64,000 nucleotides of DNA from assembly GCA_050699955.1 (NCBI GenBank), contig JBOHGD010000013.1:1-64000 (forward strand). Direction: 5' to 3'. Source of the stretch: GCA-003244245 sp050699955 (GTDB taxonomy: Bacteria > Actinomycetota > Actinomycetes > Mycobacteriales > Pseudonocardiaceae). Shown one piece after another: positions 19,660 to 27,539 of the stretch (positions within the stretch are counted from its first letter, which is position 1; every line of letters begins with the position of its first letter). The position numbers and the translations under genes are program-made. Under the pieces are notes generated by a model. It did no database searches. It had not been told where the DNA came from and saw only the letters and a program-made list of their open reading frames with translations.

Positions 19660-20220
19660 TCATGCTGCGAGCTGATACTCGCTGGTGAGTCCGCTGAGGA
19701 TTGGTCTGCGGCGTACTTGGTGGTCGGTAAGGTTGATCACGGGTGGGGGATGGGTCTGGGCCACCCGGCGGTCTGGGCCGGTGTGAGTTGTCCGAGGGTG
19801 CGGTGTGGTCGCGCGGTGGTGAAGTGGTTCAGGTAGGTGGTGAGGATCCGGTGGAGGTGGCGTTCGTTCAGAATCAGGACCCGGTCGAGTAGCTCGTGGC
19901 GCAGTGTTCCGATCATGCGTTCGCAGATCGCGTTCGCCCGTGGTGCTTGGGATGGGCTGGTGAGGATCCGGATGCTGTCTGCGGCGAAGACCGCGTCGAA
20001 TGCTTCGGTGAACCGGGAGTCTCGGTCCCGGAGTAGGAACGTCAGGGTGGTGAGACGGTCGTTGAGATCCATCAGCAGGTTGCGGGCAGTTCGGGTGGTC
20101 CACGCGCCGGTCGGATGCGCACCCCAACCAGATGTGCCCGGCGGGAGCCGTGGTCGACCGCGATCAGGGCGTAGAGCCGGGTGAGAAACGTGGTGTCGAT
20201 GTGCACGAAGTCCACCGCTA
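19660..20220 (-). pseudogene. Integrase-core transposase, frameshifted and cut by an IS630-family insertion
   Basis: Reverse strand. The catalytic core starts abruptly at the TA target of the IS630 element (LAVDFVHIDTTFLTRLYALI), shifts frame near 20125, continues as FLLRDRDSRFTEAFDAVFAA to NERHLHRILTTYLNHF, shifts again near 19740 and ends SGLTSEYQLAA with TGA at 19660. The missing N-terminal half is not found beyond the other end of the IS630 element (22705 onward), so further rearrangement followed the insertion. Confidence 0.7.
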
Positions 20221-20536
20221 GTGTCCTGAGTCGTTGATTCGTTGGCAGTAGCTGGCGAGGGTGTGGAGGATTTCGTCGGTGGTCTTGGTCCAGATGAAGG
20301 GCTTGGGGTGGGCGTTGCCTTCGTTGATCCATTTGCGGAGGTCGGCTTCGAGTTCGACCACGCTGCGATGCGCGGAGCGGCGCGGTTTGCGGGTGGTCAG
20401 CTCGGCGAACCAGCGCTGCACCAGGTTGAGCCAGGAGGCGCTGGTGGGGGTGAGGTGCGGGTGGAACCGGGGATGGCGCAGCAACGATGTCTTGATTGCC
20501 GGGGTCTTGTGGGTGGCGTGGATGCCCCTATGGATG

Positions 20537-21637
20537 TCAAGCCGCGGCTGGTAGCTCGGGGTGGTCTGGTGTGGGCTCGGTGATGATCTTGTAGACCTCG
20601 CGGGCGATGTAACGCTTGATGCAGCGGATCGCCTCGCGGCGGGTTTTGCCTTCGTTGATGCGTCGCTGGAGGTAGTCACGGGTGGGCTGGTCCCAGCGCA
20701 GGCGGGAGAGGGTGATGCGGTAGAGCGTGGCGTTGGCTTGTCGGTCGCCGCCTCGGTTGAGCCGGTGACGGTTGGTCTTGCCCGAGGACGCCTCGATGGG
20801 GCTGGCGCCGCACAGCGCGGCGAATGATGCTTCGCTGCGCAGTCGGTCGGGGTTGTCGCCGGCAGTGATCAGGAGGGCGGCGGCGCTGTCCAGGCCAATA
20901 CCCGGTCGCTGCAGCAGTTTCGGGGTGTGCGTGCTGATCGCGTCGCTGATGTGGCGTTCCAGGTTGCGGATCTCGTCGGTGAGAGCGCGGATCCGGTGGG
21001 CCAGCAGCCGCAGTGTGTAGGCGGCGGCGCTGTTGAGGTCGCTGGGGGTGGCGGCATCCAGTTGCGCGCACCGCCGGATCAGGACAGGGTTGCTCAGACC
21101 GGACAGTGCTTCCCGCAGTTCCGGGTCCGCCGCCACGAGAACCGCCTTGAGCTGGTTGATCGTCTGGGTGCGGGCCTTGATCGCAGAGGATTCGGCGAGC
21201 TTGAACAGCCGCATCATCTGCACGGGCCCATTCCCGGCCTTCGCCGTCGCGGTGGCCTGGCCGCAGAGCACACTGCGAGCAGCGGCCTCGGCGTCAATGA
21301 CATCGGTCTTGCCCCGTCGGCGACGAGTGGCCTTGTCGGGCTGGTTGACCTCGATCACCTCGACGCCCACGGCACGCAAGTGCCGGGTCAACGCCACCCC
21401 GTAGGAACCGGTGCACTCCACCCCGGCTCGCCGCACCGTTCCGAATGTGTTTGCCCAGCTCACCAGGTCTCGATAACCCACGGCGGTCGTCGGGAAGGTC
21501 GCGCTGGCCAGCAACGCTCCCAGCACCGTGATGACCGCCGCGACATGGACGTCCTTGTGCGTGTCCACACCGAGCACCACCTCATCGGTGCACTCGCCAT
21601 GGTGGTCACGTCGGGCCGAGGGGGGCATGCTGGACAT
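20537..21637 (-). CDS. IS110-family transposase (DEDD recombinase)
   Basis: 366 aa, uninterrupted. The N-terminal RuvC-like DEDD domain has VLGVDTHKDVHVAAVI, the Glu in VECTGSYG and the Asp pair in KTDVIDAEAAARSVL. The C-terminal transposase-20 domain has RPGIGLDSAAALLITAGD and the serine-bearing CGASPIEASSGKTNRHRLNR. Both catalytic parts appear intact, so this is the only possibly active transposase seen in the island. Stop-proximal sequence is very short before the IS630 host sequence resumes, whereas more than 200 bases of noncoding DNA lie upstream, the arrangement of the IS110 group proper rather than IS1111. Confidence 0.9.
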   Translation of the reverse strand: MSSMPPSARRDHHGECTDEVVLGVDTHKDVHVAAVITVLGALLASATFPTTAVGYRDLVSWANTFGTVRRAGVECTGSYGVALTRHLRAVGVEVIEVNQPDKATRRRRGKTDVIDAEAAARSVLCGQATATAKAGNGPVQMMRLFKLAESSAIKARTQTINQLKAVLVAADPELREALSGLSNPVLIRRCAQLDAATPSDLNSAAAYTLRLLAHRIRALTDEIRNLERHISDAISTHTPKLLQRPGIGLDSAAALLITAGDNPDRLRSEASFAALCGASPIEASSGKTNRHRLNRGGDRQANATLYRITLSRLRWDQPTRDYLQRRINEGKTRREAIRCIKRYIAREVYKIITEPTPDHPELPAAA

Positions 21638-21866
21638 TGGGTCGTCTGTCTCCTGATCGCCACGGGAACGGAAGACCGTCGACAGGCCGACGTGGGCGGT
21701 CAGAACTGTGACGGTGCCCTGTTCACGGCAAGGCCCCTATCGGGACACGCCCCGCCGGTCTGGCGACAGCACGCACCACCCCGAACCAGAGTCGACAGAT
21801 CTAGGCGAAGGCACCAGAGCCAGTTGTCGCACGGGTCAGGCCCCGGTCTGAGGCGGTGCCTGATCA
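21638..21866 (-). ncRNA. Candidate bridge RNA region of the IS110 element
   Basis: The non-coding left end of the IS110 element, about 230 bases upstream of its transposase start up to the junction with IS630 sequence near 21866. IS110-group elements such as IS621 encode the bridge RNA that specifies target and donor in this position and orientation. I infer it from position and length; I did not fold it or identify the binding loops, and the exact element boundary is uncertain. Confidence 0.35.
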
Positions 21867-22704
21867 TCCTCACAGTTGTCGCAGATCAGATGCAGGTCCA
21901 GCTGGTCGGGCACGGCATCGTCGATGGTGGCCAAAAAGCGGCGGAACTCCTGGTGGCGATGCCGGCGGTAGGGCGCTGCGATCACCGAGCCGCCGGCCAC
22001 ATCGAGGGCGGCGAACAGGCTGGTAGTGGGGTGGCGGGTGTAGGTATGGGTCATCCGCGCGGGGGTGGTGGGCATGGCTGGGGCGATCGGCGCGGTCGGG
22101 GTCCAGGGCCTGGATCTGGGACTTCTCGTCCACCGCGAGGACCAGCGCGTTATCCGGGGGGTCGAGGTAGAGCCCGACGATGTCGCGGACCTTCTCGATG
22201 AACTGCGGATCGGTCGAGAGCTTCCAGGTATCGACCAGGTGCGCCTTGAGCCCGAACGCCCGCCAGATCCGCGAAATCGCCGACTGCGACATCCCCGTCG
22301 CGGCCGCCATCGACCGGGTCGACCAGTGCGTGTCCTCGTGATCCGGCTTGTCCTCCAGCGTCTTGGTGATCACTGTCTCCACCTGCTCGTCAGTGATCGT
22401 CCGCGGTGCCCCGGGCCGGGGCTCGTCGCTCAACCCCTTCAAGCCGGTGTGCCACGAACCGCGAGCGCCACTTGGCCACCGTGTCCCGCGCCACCCCCAA
22501 CTCCGCGGCGATCTCGGTATTCGACCTGCCCTGGGCACACGCCAGCACGATCCGGGAACGCTGGGCCAGCGCCTGGGCGCTCTTGCGCCGACGCGCCCAC
22601 TGCTCCAACCTCACCCGCTCGCCATCGGTCAGATCCACCACAACAGGCTTCGGACCACGCATCCCCCCACCATACCGCCTAAAAACCTGTGACTCAGGAC
22701 ACTA

Positions 22705-23053
22705 GGACGTGTGGGGTTCAAAAATCCGGTTAGGGCTGCTGACCTGCGGTTCTTTAGACGTGTTAGACAGCGGTTTCGTACTCGTTGATCAACTCGTACA
22801 CGGTCCGGGCCGAGGCGAGTCGTCGGCTACCGCCCTGCGAGGTGGAGGACCGTTCGCCGTCTGAGGGCACTGTTGCATTGAGCGACCTCAAGTGATCTTG
22901 GCCGAAGAATCTTCGGTTGGACGTCCCCTCAGACTGGTCCGGCTGGCCGTCGAGGCTCCATTAGCCGGGCTGGGGCCTGGTGGGCAAGACGCTGGAGGCG
23001 CCTGTGGGGTTCAAAACCCTGCTTTGGCTGCTGAGCTGTGGGTTCTGTGTCTG
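22705..23053. other. Non-coding IS debris right of the IS630 element
   Basis: No intact gene. On the reverse strand a transposase-like tail LINEYETAV ends with TAA at 22765-22763, similar to the tail LINEYEPAA ending at 23054; the surrounding 22712-22790 and 22988-23075 stretches look like diverged copies of each other. GGCACTGTTGCATTG near 22866 resembles an IS6-family terminal repeat. The rest is unassigned. Confidence 0.45.
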
Positions 23054-23322
23054 TCATGCGGCGGGTTCGTACTCGTTGATGAGGCCGTGGAGGATGGGGC
23101 GTCGTCTGAATCGTTGGGCTTGGCGGTGGACGGGCGACGGCTGGGGTGGTCTGCGGCCCAAGGCGCGGTGAGGCCTGTGTTCGTTGTAGTGCGCGAGGTA
23201 CTCAGTGAGCACTTTTCGCAGGTAGCGTTCGCTGTAGATGAGGAGGTGGTCGGTGCATTCGCGGCGCAGGGTGCCGATCCAGCGTTCGCAGATCGCATTC
23301 GCCCGGGGCGCCTGGATCGGTG
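23054..23322 (-). pseudogene. Integrase-type transposase, C-terminal fragment
   Basis: Reverse strand; about 88 codons reading APRANAICERWIGTLRREC, then SERYLRKVLTEYLAHYNEHR, and ending LINEYEPAA with TGA at 23054. This is the C-terminal third of an rve-type transposase, cut off at about 23322 where unrelated IS sequence begins. Confidence 0.7.
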
Positions 23323-23483
23323 TCCGTGGCCATGGAAAAGTCCCCGCTGATGGCCAGGTTTAGGTCTCCGCTGGTGGCCAGTTAGAAGTCCCCACCCCTC
23401 GCTCGTCGTGTCGACCGGGAGCTTGGGCCCTGGGCGGTGACGGTGGCGGTGCCAACCAGTCACCGCACCGCCCAGGGGTTCCA

Positions 23484-23560
23484 TTGAAGTCTGCGAGGGA
23501 ACGGATGGACATCATTTCCGCCTACCGTGAGGTGGGCACCTATGAGGGATCGCAACGCGG
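23484..23560 (+). pseudogene. IS21-family IstA, N-terminal remnant
   Basis: Begins MKSARERMDIISAYREVGTY, the N-terminal helix-turn-helix start of IS21-type IstA transposases, and loses similarity within about 25 codons. The preceding bases (about 23330-23400), with repeated AAGTCCCC and GGTGGCCAG motifs, look like the matching IS end. Confidence 0.5.
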
Positions 23561-23641
23561 GAAGTTGCTGTTGTCGGGCCGGTCAGGTTCGCTTGGCTGC
23601 GCTCTGGCAGCCTTCGGGTGTGTGCGATGCGGAGGTGGCCG

Positions 23642-24047
23642 ATGCCCCACGAGGTCACCAGTGGTGTGCTGGGCGACCAGTTCAGAGTCGTCGTGGAATC
23701 TCGTGACCGGGCTCTGATCGGTCAGTTGCTTGCCCCCGGATGTGTGCTGGGGTGGCGAGCAGGACACGCCCGAGGTCTGTCACGGCCGGGCCGATGTGCT
23801 GCGCTGGTATGAGGAACTGGATGGGCCCGGGGTGCGGGCCCGGGTCGAGGAGTTGTGCATCCATCAGGACATGATCGTGGTGGGGCTGCGTGTCACCTGG
23901 CCAGACCCCGCCGGGCGGGAGGATCAGGTGTTCGTGCGTTACCAGGTCTTTCGCGTCGTGGACGGGCTGATCGCTGACATTTGTGGCTACCTGGATCGGG
24001 CCAGCGCGCTGGCGAGCGCTGCCGCGGCCGGATCCGGCCCGCAATAA
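23642..24047 (+). pseudogene. SnoaL/NTF2-like protein, frameshifted
   Basis: ATG 23642 opens a frame (VTSGVLGDQFRVVVESRDRA, LIGQLLAPGCVLGW) that becomes coherent in the next frame near 23750 (DTPEVCHGRADVLRWYEELD, FVRYQVFRVVDGLIADICGY), ending TAA at 24047. The composite of about 134 residues has the layout of a SnoaL-like/NTF2-fold protein. A G-run near 23748-23753 is the likely indel. Its function cannot be inferred from the sequence. It is the last feature before the tRNA-Arg gene. Confidence 0.5.
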
Positions 24048-24219
24048 CACACCTCCGGCAATCGGTCGTCCGGGATCCCCATCCGCACGAAGTCCCACAC
24101 GGGAGACCCGCGCTGACACGACGCGGTCCGTCCTATCAGCCCGCTACAGCGGCAAACACGCCGAAACGACCAGGGACGAACCGTGAAACTGCTGGTCAGG
24201 ACGGCGCAGTTCTGTGACG

Positions 24220-24291
24220 TGCCCCCGGCAGGATTCGAACCTGCGCTCCCGCCTCCGGAGGGCGGTGCTCTATCCCCTGAGCTACGGGGGC
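24220..24291 (-). tRNA. tRNA-Arg (anticodon CCG)
   Basis: Reverse strand. The acceptor stem is GCCCCCG pairing with CGGGGGC, the D arm follows TAGCTCAGGGGATAGAGCA, the anticodon arm has a 7-nt loop CTCCGGA with anticodon CCG, and the T arm has GGTTCGAATCC. No CCA is encoded. It marks the border between the accessory island to its left and conserved chromosomal genes to its right. tRNA genes are common island attachment sites; I did not find a second copy of its 3' end within the window. Confidence 0.92.
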
Positions 24292-24466
24292 GTCCCGTTC
24301 ATGACGCCCGACAGAGCGTACCGTACTGTCTGCCAGCGCCAGCGGTCCGCCGGGTTGGTGTCGGGGAACCGCCGTTCGGACATCGTCTGGAGTCACCCGG
24401 TTGCGGGTGGACCATTTCACGACCACCATGATCGGACAGACTTCCAGCCCTGCCAGGGGAGGCTGC

Positions 24467-24943
24467 GTGTACGACGACTACGCCCGCGACTACGACCGGA
24501 CCCGACGGATACCGGCGGCGTCAGGGCCCGTACCGCGCCTCGATACCAAGAAATTGTGGTCGGGCGGTGTGACGACCGCGATCATCGCCGCGTTGGTGGC
24601 CTTTGTCGGGCTTATGGTGGCCCGGGGGATCTTCAACGTGCCGGTGCTGGCCCCGACCGACGCAGGACTGATCGGTGACGCAACGACCGCGAGCCTGTGC
24701 TCGCTCGCCGCGCTGTCCGCGCTGGTCGGTACGGCGCTGCTGCACTTGATGTTGCTGGGAGTGCCGAAGCCGGAGATGTTCTTCACCGCAATCGGCTGTC
24801 TGGTGACGCTGGCCATCGCACTTCAGCCGTTCACCACTACCTCCAGCCTCACCGTCAAGATTGCGACGATGCTGGTGTACCTGGCGACCGGGCTGGCCAT
24901 CGTCGTGTCGTTGAACAGCGTGGTCAGCTACGCCAACCGCTGA
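24467..24943 (+). CDS. DUF6069-like small membrane protein
   Basis: 158 aa from GTG 24467, which has AGGGGAGG about 4 nt upstream. A short charged N terminus (about 25 residues with DDYARDYDRTRR) precedes four predicted membrane segments: about TAIIAALVAFVGLMVARGIF, LAALSALVGTALLHLMLLGV, FTAIGCLVTLAIALQP and MLVYLATGLAIVVSLNSVV. This matches the layout of actinobacterial DUF6069 family proteins, whose function is not known to me. Confidence 0.65.
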   Translation: MYDDYARDYDRTRRIPAASGPVPRLDTKKLWSGGVTTAIIAALVAFVGLMVARGIFNVPVLAPTDAGLIGDATTASLCSLAALSALVGTALLHLMLLGVPKPEMFFTAIGCLVTLAIALQPFTTTSSLTVKIATMLVYLATGLAIVVSLNSVVSYANR

Positions 24944-24958
24944 GCTCGACGACCGACG

Positions 24959-24983
24959 GCGGCCCACCCATCCGGTGGGCCGC
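24959..24983. terminator. Hairpin terminator between convergent genes
   Basis: A perfect 10-bp stem, GCGGCCCACC paired with GGTGGGCCGC, around a 5-nt loop. It lies between the convergent DUF6069-like and DUF305 genes and could end both transcripts. There is no T-tract, as is usual in actinobacteria. Confidence 0.6.
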
Positions 24984-25004
24984 TGCGCTGTTCGGTGGGG
25001 TGGC

Positions 25005-25757
25005 TCAGTTCGGCGACGGTAGCGGCTGCGCACCGCGCTGGATGATCAACGTGGTCAGATACTGGGCCTCGGCGGTCTGCGAGATGAGCATCTTCTCGGC
25101 CAGGTTACGCACCTGAGACGTTTCTGCATGTTGCGCAGCGTAGCGGGCCATCGGCGCCCCGCCCTGGTGATGGCGCAGCATCAGCTGCAGGAACAGCACA
25201 TCGAAATCCTTGCCGCCGGCCGTCCGGAGCCGGTTCAGATCGGCTTGGGAGGCCATCCCCGGCATCATCGTCACCCCGCCGCCGGGCGCCATCTCACCGC
25301 TACCGCGTGCCATCGCGGGCATCGAGCCGTTATCGGTCATCCAGGTCATGTAGTGCCCAGTGGGTAGCGGTGCGGCGGTCCACAGGCTCAGCCAGCCCTG
25401 CATCCGGCCGACCTGTTCGAGCTGGGTGTGCTCGATGTCGAAGGCCAGCGACCGGATCACCGGGTCGGTGCTGCGGTCCCGGGCGAGCCCGGCCATCAGG
25501 ACGGCCTGCTGATGGTGCACCGACATGTCCTGGGCGAAGCCGACGTCCACCGAAGCGGCATCGGGTTGTGCTGGGCTGCCGACCCGATGCTGCAGCAGCA
25601 TGCCCAGCGAAGCCCCGAGCACCACTGCCGCGAGCAGTGCGGCGCCCGCGATGAGCGCGCGCATCCAGCGTGGGGCAGACCGCGGGCTCTCCTCCGGGAT
25701 GCTCATCGCCTCAGCTGGTCCGGTCGTCGTGTCCGCACTTGCCACGGCGTGGCTCAC
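25005..25757 (-). CDS. DUF305 family membrane-anchored protein
   Basis: 250 aa. A cytoplasmic N terminus (about 30 residues) and one membrane segment (ALIAGAALLAAVVLGASLGM) precede the extracytoplasmic DUF305 domain, recognised by the paired motifs FAQDMSVHHQQAVLMA and FLQLMLRHHQGGAPMARYA. The His-His pairs and Met-rich stretches fit the ferritin-like/metal-binding character of the family. GTG 25757 overlaps the stop of the DUF3105 gene (GTGA), so the two form one coupled operon. DUF305-DUF3105 pairs are common in actinobacteria; function is undefined. Confidence 0.88.
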   Translation of the reverse strand: MSHAVASADTTTGPAEAMSIPEESPRSAPRWMRALIAGAALLAAVVLGASLGMLLQHRVGSPAQPDAASVDVGFAQDMSVHHQQAVLMAGLARDRSTDPVIRSLAFDIEHTQLEQVGRMQGWLSLWTAAPLPTGHYMTWMTDNGSMPAMARGSGEMAPGGGVTMMPGMASQADLNRLRTAGGKDFDVLFLQLMLRHHQGGAPMARYAAQHAETSQVRNLAEKMLISQTAEAQYLTTLIIQRGAQPLPSPN

Positions 25758-26590
25758 CTCCCCGCGGGCGGTCGACCCGGCGTGGGCTGCCCACCGGCAG
25801 GGGCGGGCTGCTGAGCACCCGGGGCGGCGGGAGTGCCCGCGGTCATCGGGCCTGAGCCGTGTCCGCCGGAGTAGTCCATCGGCACGGCGTTCGGACCGGG
25901 CGGGGTGGGATCGAAGGGCGGTGGGTTCGCCGGGTCGAACGTGCCCGGCAGGACGTCGCAGCTGGCCCCGGGCTCGGGGTAGGTGTAGTTGTTGAGCCGT
26001 AGCGCCTGGATGAACTCGTCGATCCGCTTGTCATGAGGGTCGGTCAGCTTGAGCTGGTGGCCCCATGACTGCAACGAGATCGGTGAGTCGAGGCCCGGGT
26101 AAGGCGAGAGCATGATGTAGGTCTGCCCCTGCACCCGGCTCTTCAGCGTATCCAGCGCGGATCCGCTGATCTGGGCGGGGTTGTAGGCGATCCAGACCGC
26201 GCCGTGCTCCAGCGGATGGACCATGTTCTCGTTGCGCACGGGTTTGTCATAGACCACGCCGTTGCAGGCGGCCCAGGTCGCGTCGTGCGGCCCGCCGAAG
26301 GGCGGGAAATGGTCGTAGGCGACCCGCTGCGAGGCATCGACGTGTCCACGGTTGTTCTGGCCGTAGTCGACCTTCACCACCCCGTCGATCTGCAGCGAGG
26401 GATCCTTGTCGTCGGCCGAGGGGGTGAACGTGCGGTGATTGTCGTACCGCAGGTACATCCAGCCGAAGATGCCGACCGCGAATACCAGGATGATGAGCGC
26501 CGCCGCCACGGAGCCCCACGGCTTGGGCTTGGTCGCTGTCACTACCGAGCGGGCGTTGCGCACCGCCTTGCTGTTCTTGCCACTGGACAT
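25754..26590 (-). CDS. DUF3105 family membrane protein
   Basis: 278 aa. A basic cytoplasmic N terminus and a membrane segment (VAAALIILVFAVGIFGWMYL) lead into the extracytoplasmic DUF3105 domain, with its typical YDHFPPFGGPHDATWAACNG, NENMVHPLEHGAVWIAYNP and SPYPGLDSPISLQSWG motifs. The C terminus is a Pro/Gly/Ala-rich tail of about 60 residues. It is the first gene of a coupled pair with DUF305. The conserved His and Cys residues suggest a metal or redox role, but none is established. Confidence 0.88.
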   Translation of the reverse strand: MSSGKNSKAVRNARSVVTATKPKPWGSVAAALIILVFAVGIFGWMYLRYDNHRTFTPSADDKDPSLQIDGVVKVDYGQNNRGHVDASQRVAYDHFPPFGGPHDATWAACNGVVYDKPVRNENMVHPLEHGAVWIAYNPAQISGSALDTLKSRVQGQTYIMLSPYPGLDSPISLQSWGHQLKLTDPHDKRIDEFIQALRLNNYTYPEPGASCDVLPGTFDPANPPPFDPTPPGPNAVPMDYSGGHGSGPMTAGTPAAPGAQQPAPAGGQPTPGRPPAGR

Positions 26591-26762
26591 GCCTGGTCCG
26601 GTCCTCGCTCAGCTCGGATTTCTTGTCGACGGGCCCGAAGGCAGACGTCCGCGGCCCCTACTGCGGTGGCAAGTGTAGGGACCCGCAGTGATGCCCCGGT
26701 GAGCGCGGGCGCTGGACAACCGGGGCGTCGAACAGCCCGGACGGCTCCCTAGACTCCGAGGG

Positions 26763-27539
26763 GTGACTCCCGCCGCGCTCGCCGATCTGGTGCGCTCTCT
26801 CGCTGATGACGTGTTGACCAGGCGTGGCCTCGACCCCGCCGCGCTGCCTGTCACGGTCACCATCGAGCGCCCGGGCAATCCCGATCACGGCGACTACGCC
26901 ACCAACGTGGCACTGCGGACAGCACGGAAAGCCGGCGTGGCGCCGCGGGAGCTCGCCGGGTGGCTGGCCGAAGCGCTGGCGGCCAGTCCTGGCGTTCGCT
27001 GCGCTGACGTCGCCGGTCCCGGTTTCCTCAACCTGCGGCTGGCCACCGCCACCCGGGGCGAGGTCATCAGGCAGGTGCTCGCCGCCGGAGAGCGCTTCGG
27101 CAGCACGGACGACCCCGCGCACGGCGAGCACAGCCGCACGCTGCTGGGATCCTGGCCGGCGGCAGATGACGTGCGATACGCGCATGCCCGGCTGGCCTCG
27201 CTGGCCCGCAACGCCGCTGACCTGGCGGTCACGTCGGCGGATGTGCAGTTGGAGCTGCTGGAGCACGAGCAGGAGGGCGAGTTGATCCGGACCCTGGGCG
27301 AGTTCCCGCGCATCGTGGCGTCGGCGGCCCAGTCAGAGCAGCCCCAGCGGCTGACGCGCTACCTGGAGCGGCCGGCCGGTCTGCACCACATCCTCTCCGA
27401 TCCCTGTCGGATGCTGCCCATGGGTGACGAGGAACCGGGCCCGTTGCACACCGCGCGGCTGGCGCTGTGCCAGGCGACCCGGCAGGTGCTGGCCAATGGC
27501 CTGAGCCTGCTCGGGCTGAGTGCACCGGAGCGGATGTGA
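26763..27539 (+). CDS. ArgRS-like protein lacking the catalytic domain (DALR anticodon-binding domain)
   Basis: 258 aa. Residues 1-105 match the N-terminal additional domain of arginyl-tRNA synthetase (ERPGNPDHGDYATNVALRTA, then DVAGPGFLNLRL). Residues about 130-258 match the C-terminal DALR anticodon-binding domain (VRYAHARLASLARNA, LPMGDEEPGPLHTARLALCQ, GLSLLGLSAPERM). The whole Rossmann domain with the HIGH and KMSKS motifs is absent, so it cannot charge tRNA. The position corresponds to full-length argS ahead of lysA in mycobacteria and corynebacteria. GTG 26763 has TAGACT 7 nt upstream and no ribosome site, suggesting a leaderless message. The stop overlaps lysA by 4 bp. A tRNA-binding or regulatory role is possible but unproven. 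Confidence 0.8.
   Translation: MTPAALADLVRSLADDVLTRRGLDPAALPVTVTIERPGNPDHGDYATNVALRTARKAGVAPRELAGWLAEALAASPGVRCADVAGPGFLNLRLATATRGEVIRQVLAAGERFGSTDDPAHGEHSRTLLGSWPAADDVRYAHARLASLARNAADLAVTSADVQLELLEHEQEGELIRTLGEFPRIVASAAQSEQPQRLTRYLERPAGLHHILSDPCRMLPMGDEEPGPLHTARLALCQATRQVLANGLSLLGLSAPERM

Larger units (their letters stand above)
20218..22662 (-). pseudogene. IS630-family transposase, frameshifted and interrupted by IS110
   Basis: Reverse strand from ATG 22662. The N terminus has a helix-turn-helix (NTEIAAELGVARDTVAKW). A run of four G near 22440 shifts the frame into SDEPRPGAPRTITDEQVETV and the DDE motif LVLAVDEKSQIQALDP; a second shift gives SLFAALDVAGGSVIAAPYRR and HLICDN, where the IS110 element begins. 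The C-terminal part resumes at about 20535 (HATHKTPAIKTSLLRHPRFH, TSASWLNLVQRWFAEL) and ends at a TAG whose TA is the target-site dinucleotide. With two frameshifts and an insertion it cannot function. Confidence 0.75.
20221..22702 (-). mobile_element. IS630-family element carrying a nested IS110-family element
   Basis: The ends are a perfect 12-bp inverted repeat, GTGTCCTGAGTC at 20221-20232 and its complement at 22691-22702, each flanked by TA (20219-20220 and 22703-22704), the target duplication expected for the IS630/Tc1 group. The span of about 2.48 kb is an IS630 of roughly 1.15 kb plus an IS110 element of roughly 1.3 kb inserted in its transposase gene just after the codons for CDN. 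Confidence 0.8.

Noticed and set aside
20927..22201. 424-codon forward open frame across the IS110 and IS630 region
   Set aside because: It is antisense to the clear IS110 recombinase and IS630 transposase, and its composition is that of a high-GC shadow frame.
24220..24291. Proven island attachment site at tRNA-Arg
   Set aside because: No second copy of the tRNA 3' end and no integrase gene were found in the window, so it is kept as a hypothesis only.
27467..27535. Earlier lysA start in the same frame
   Set aside because: It would sit inside the ArgRS-like gene; GTG 27536 gives the usual start and the coupled overlap.
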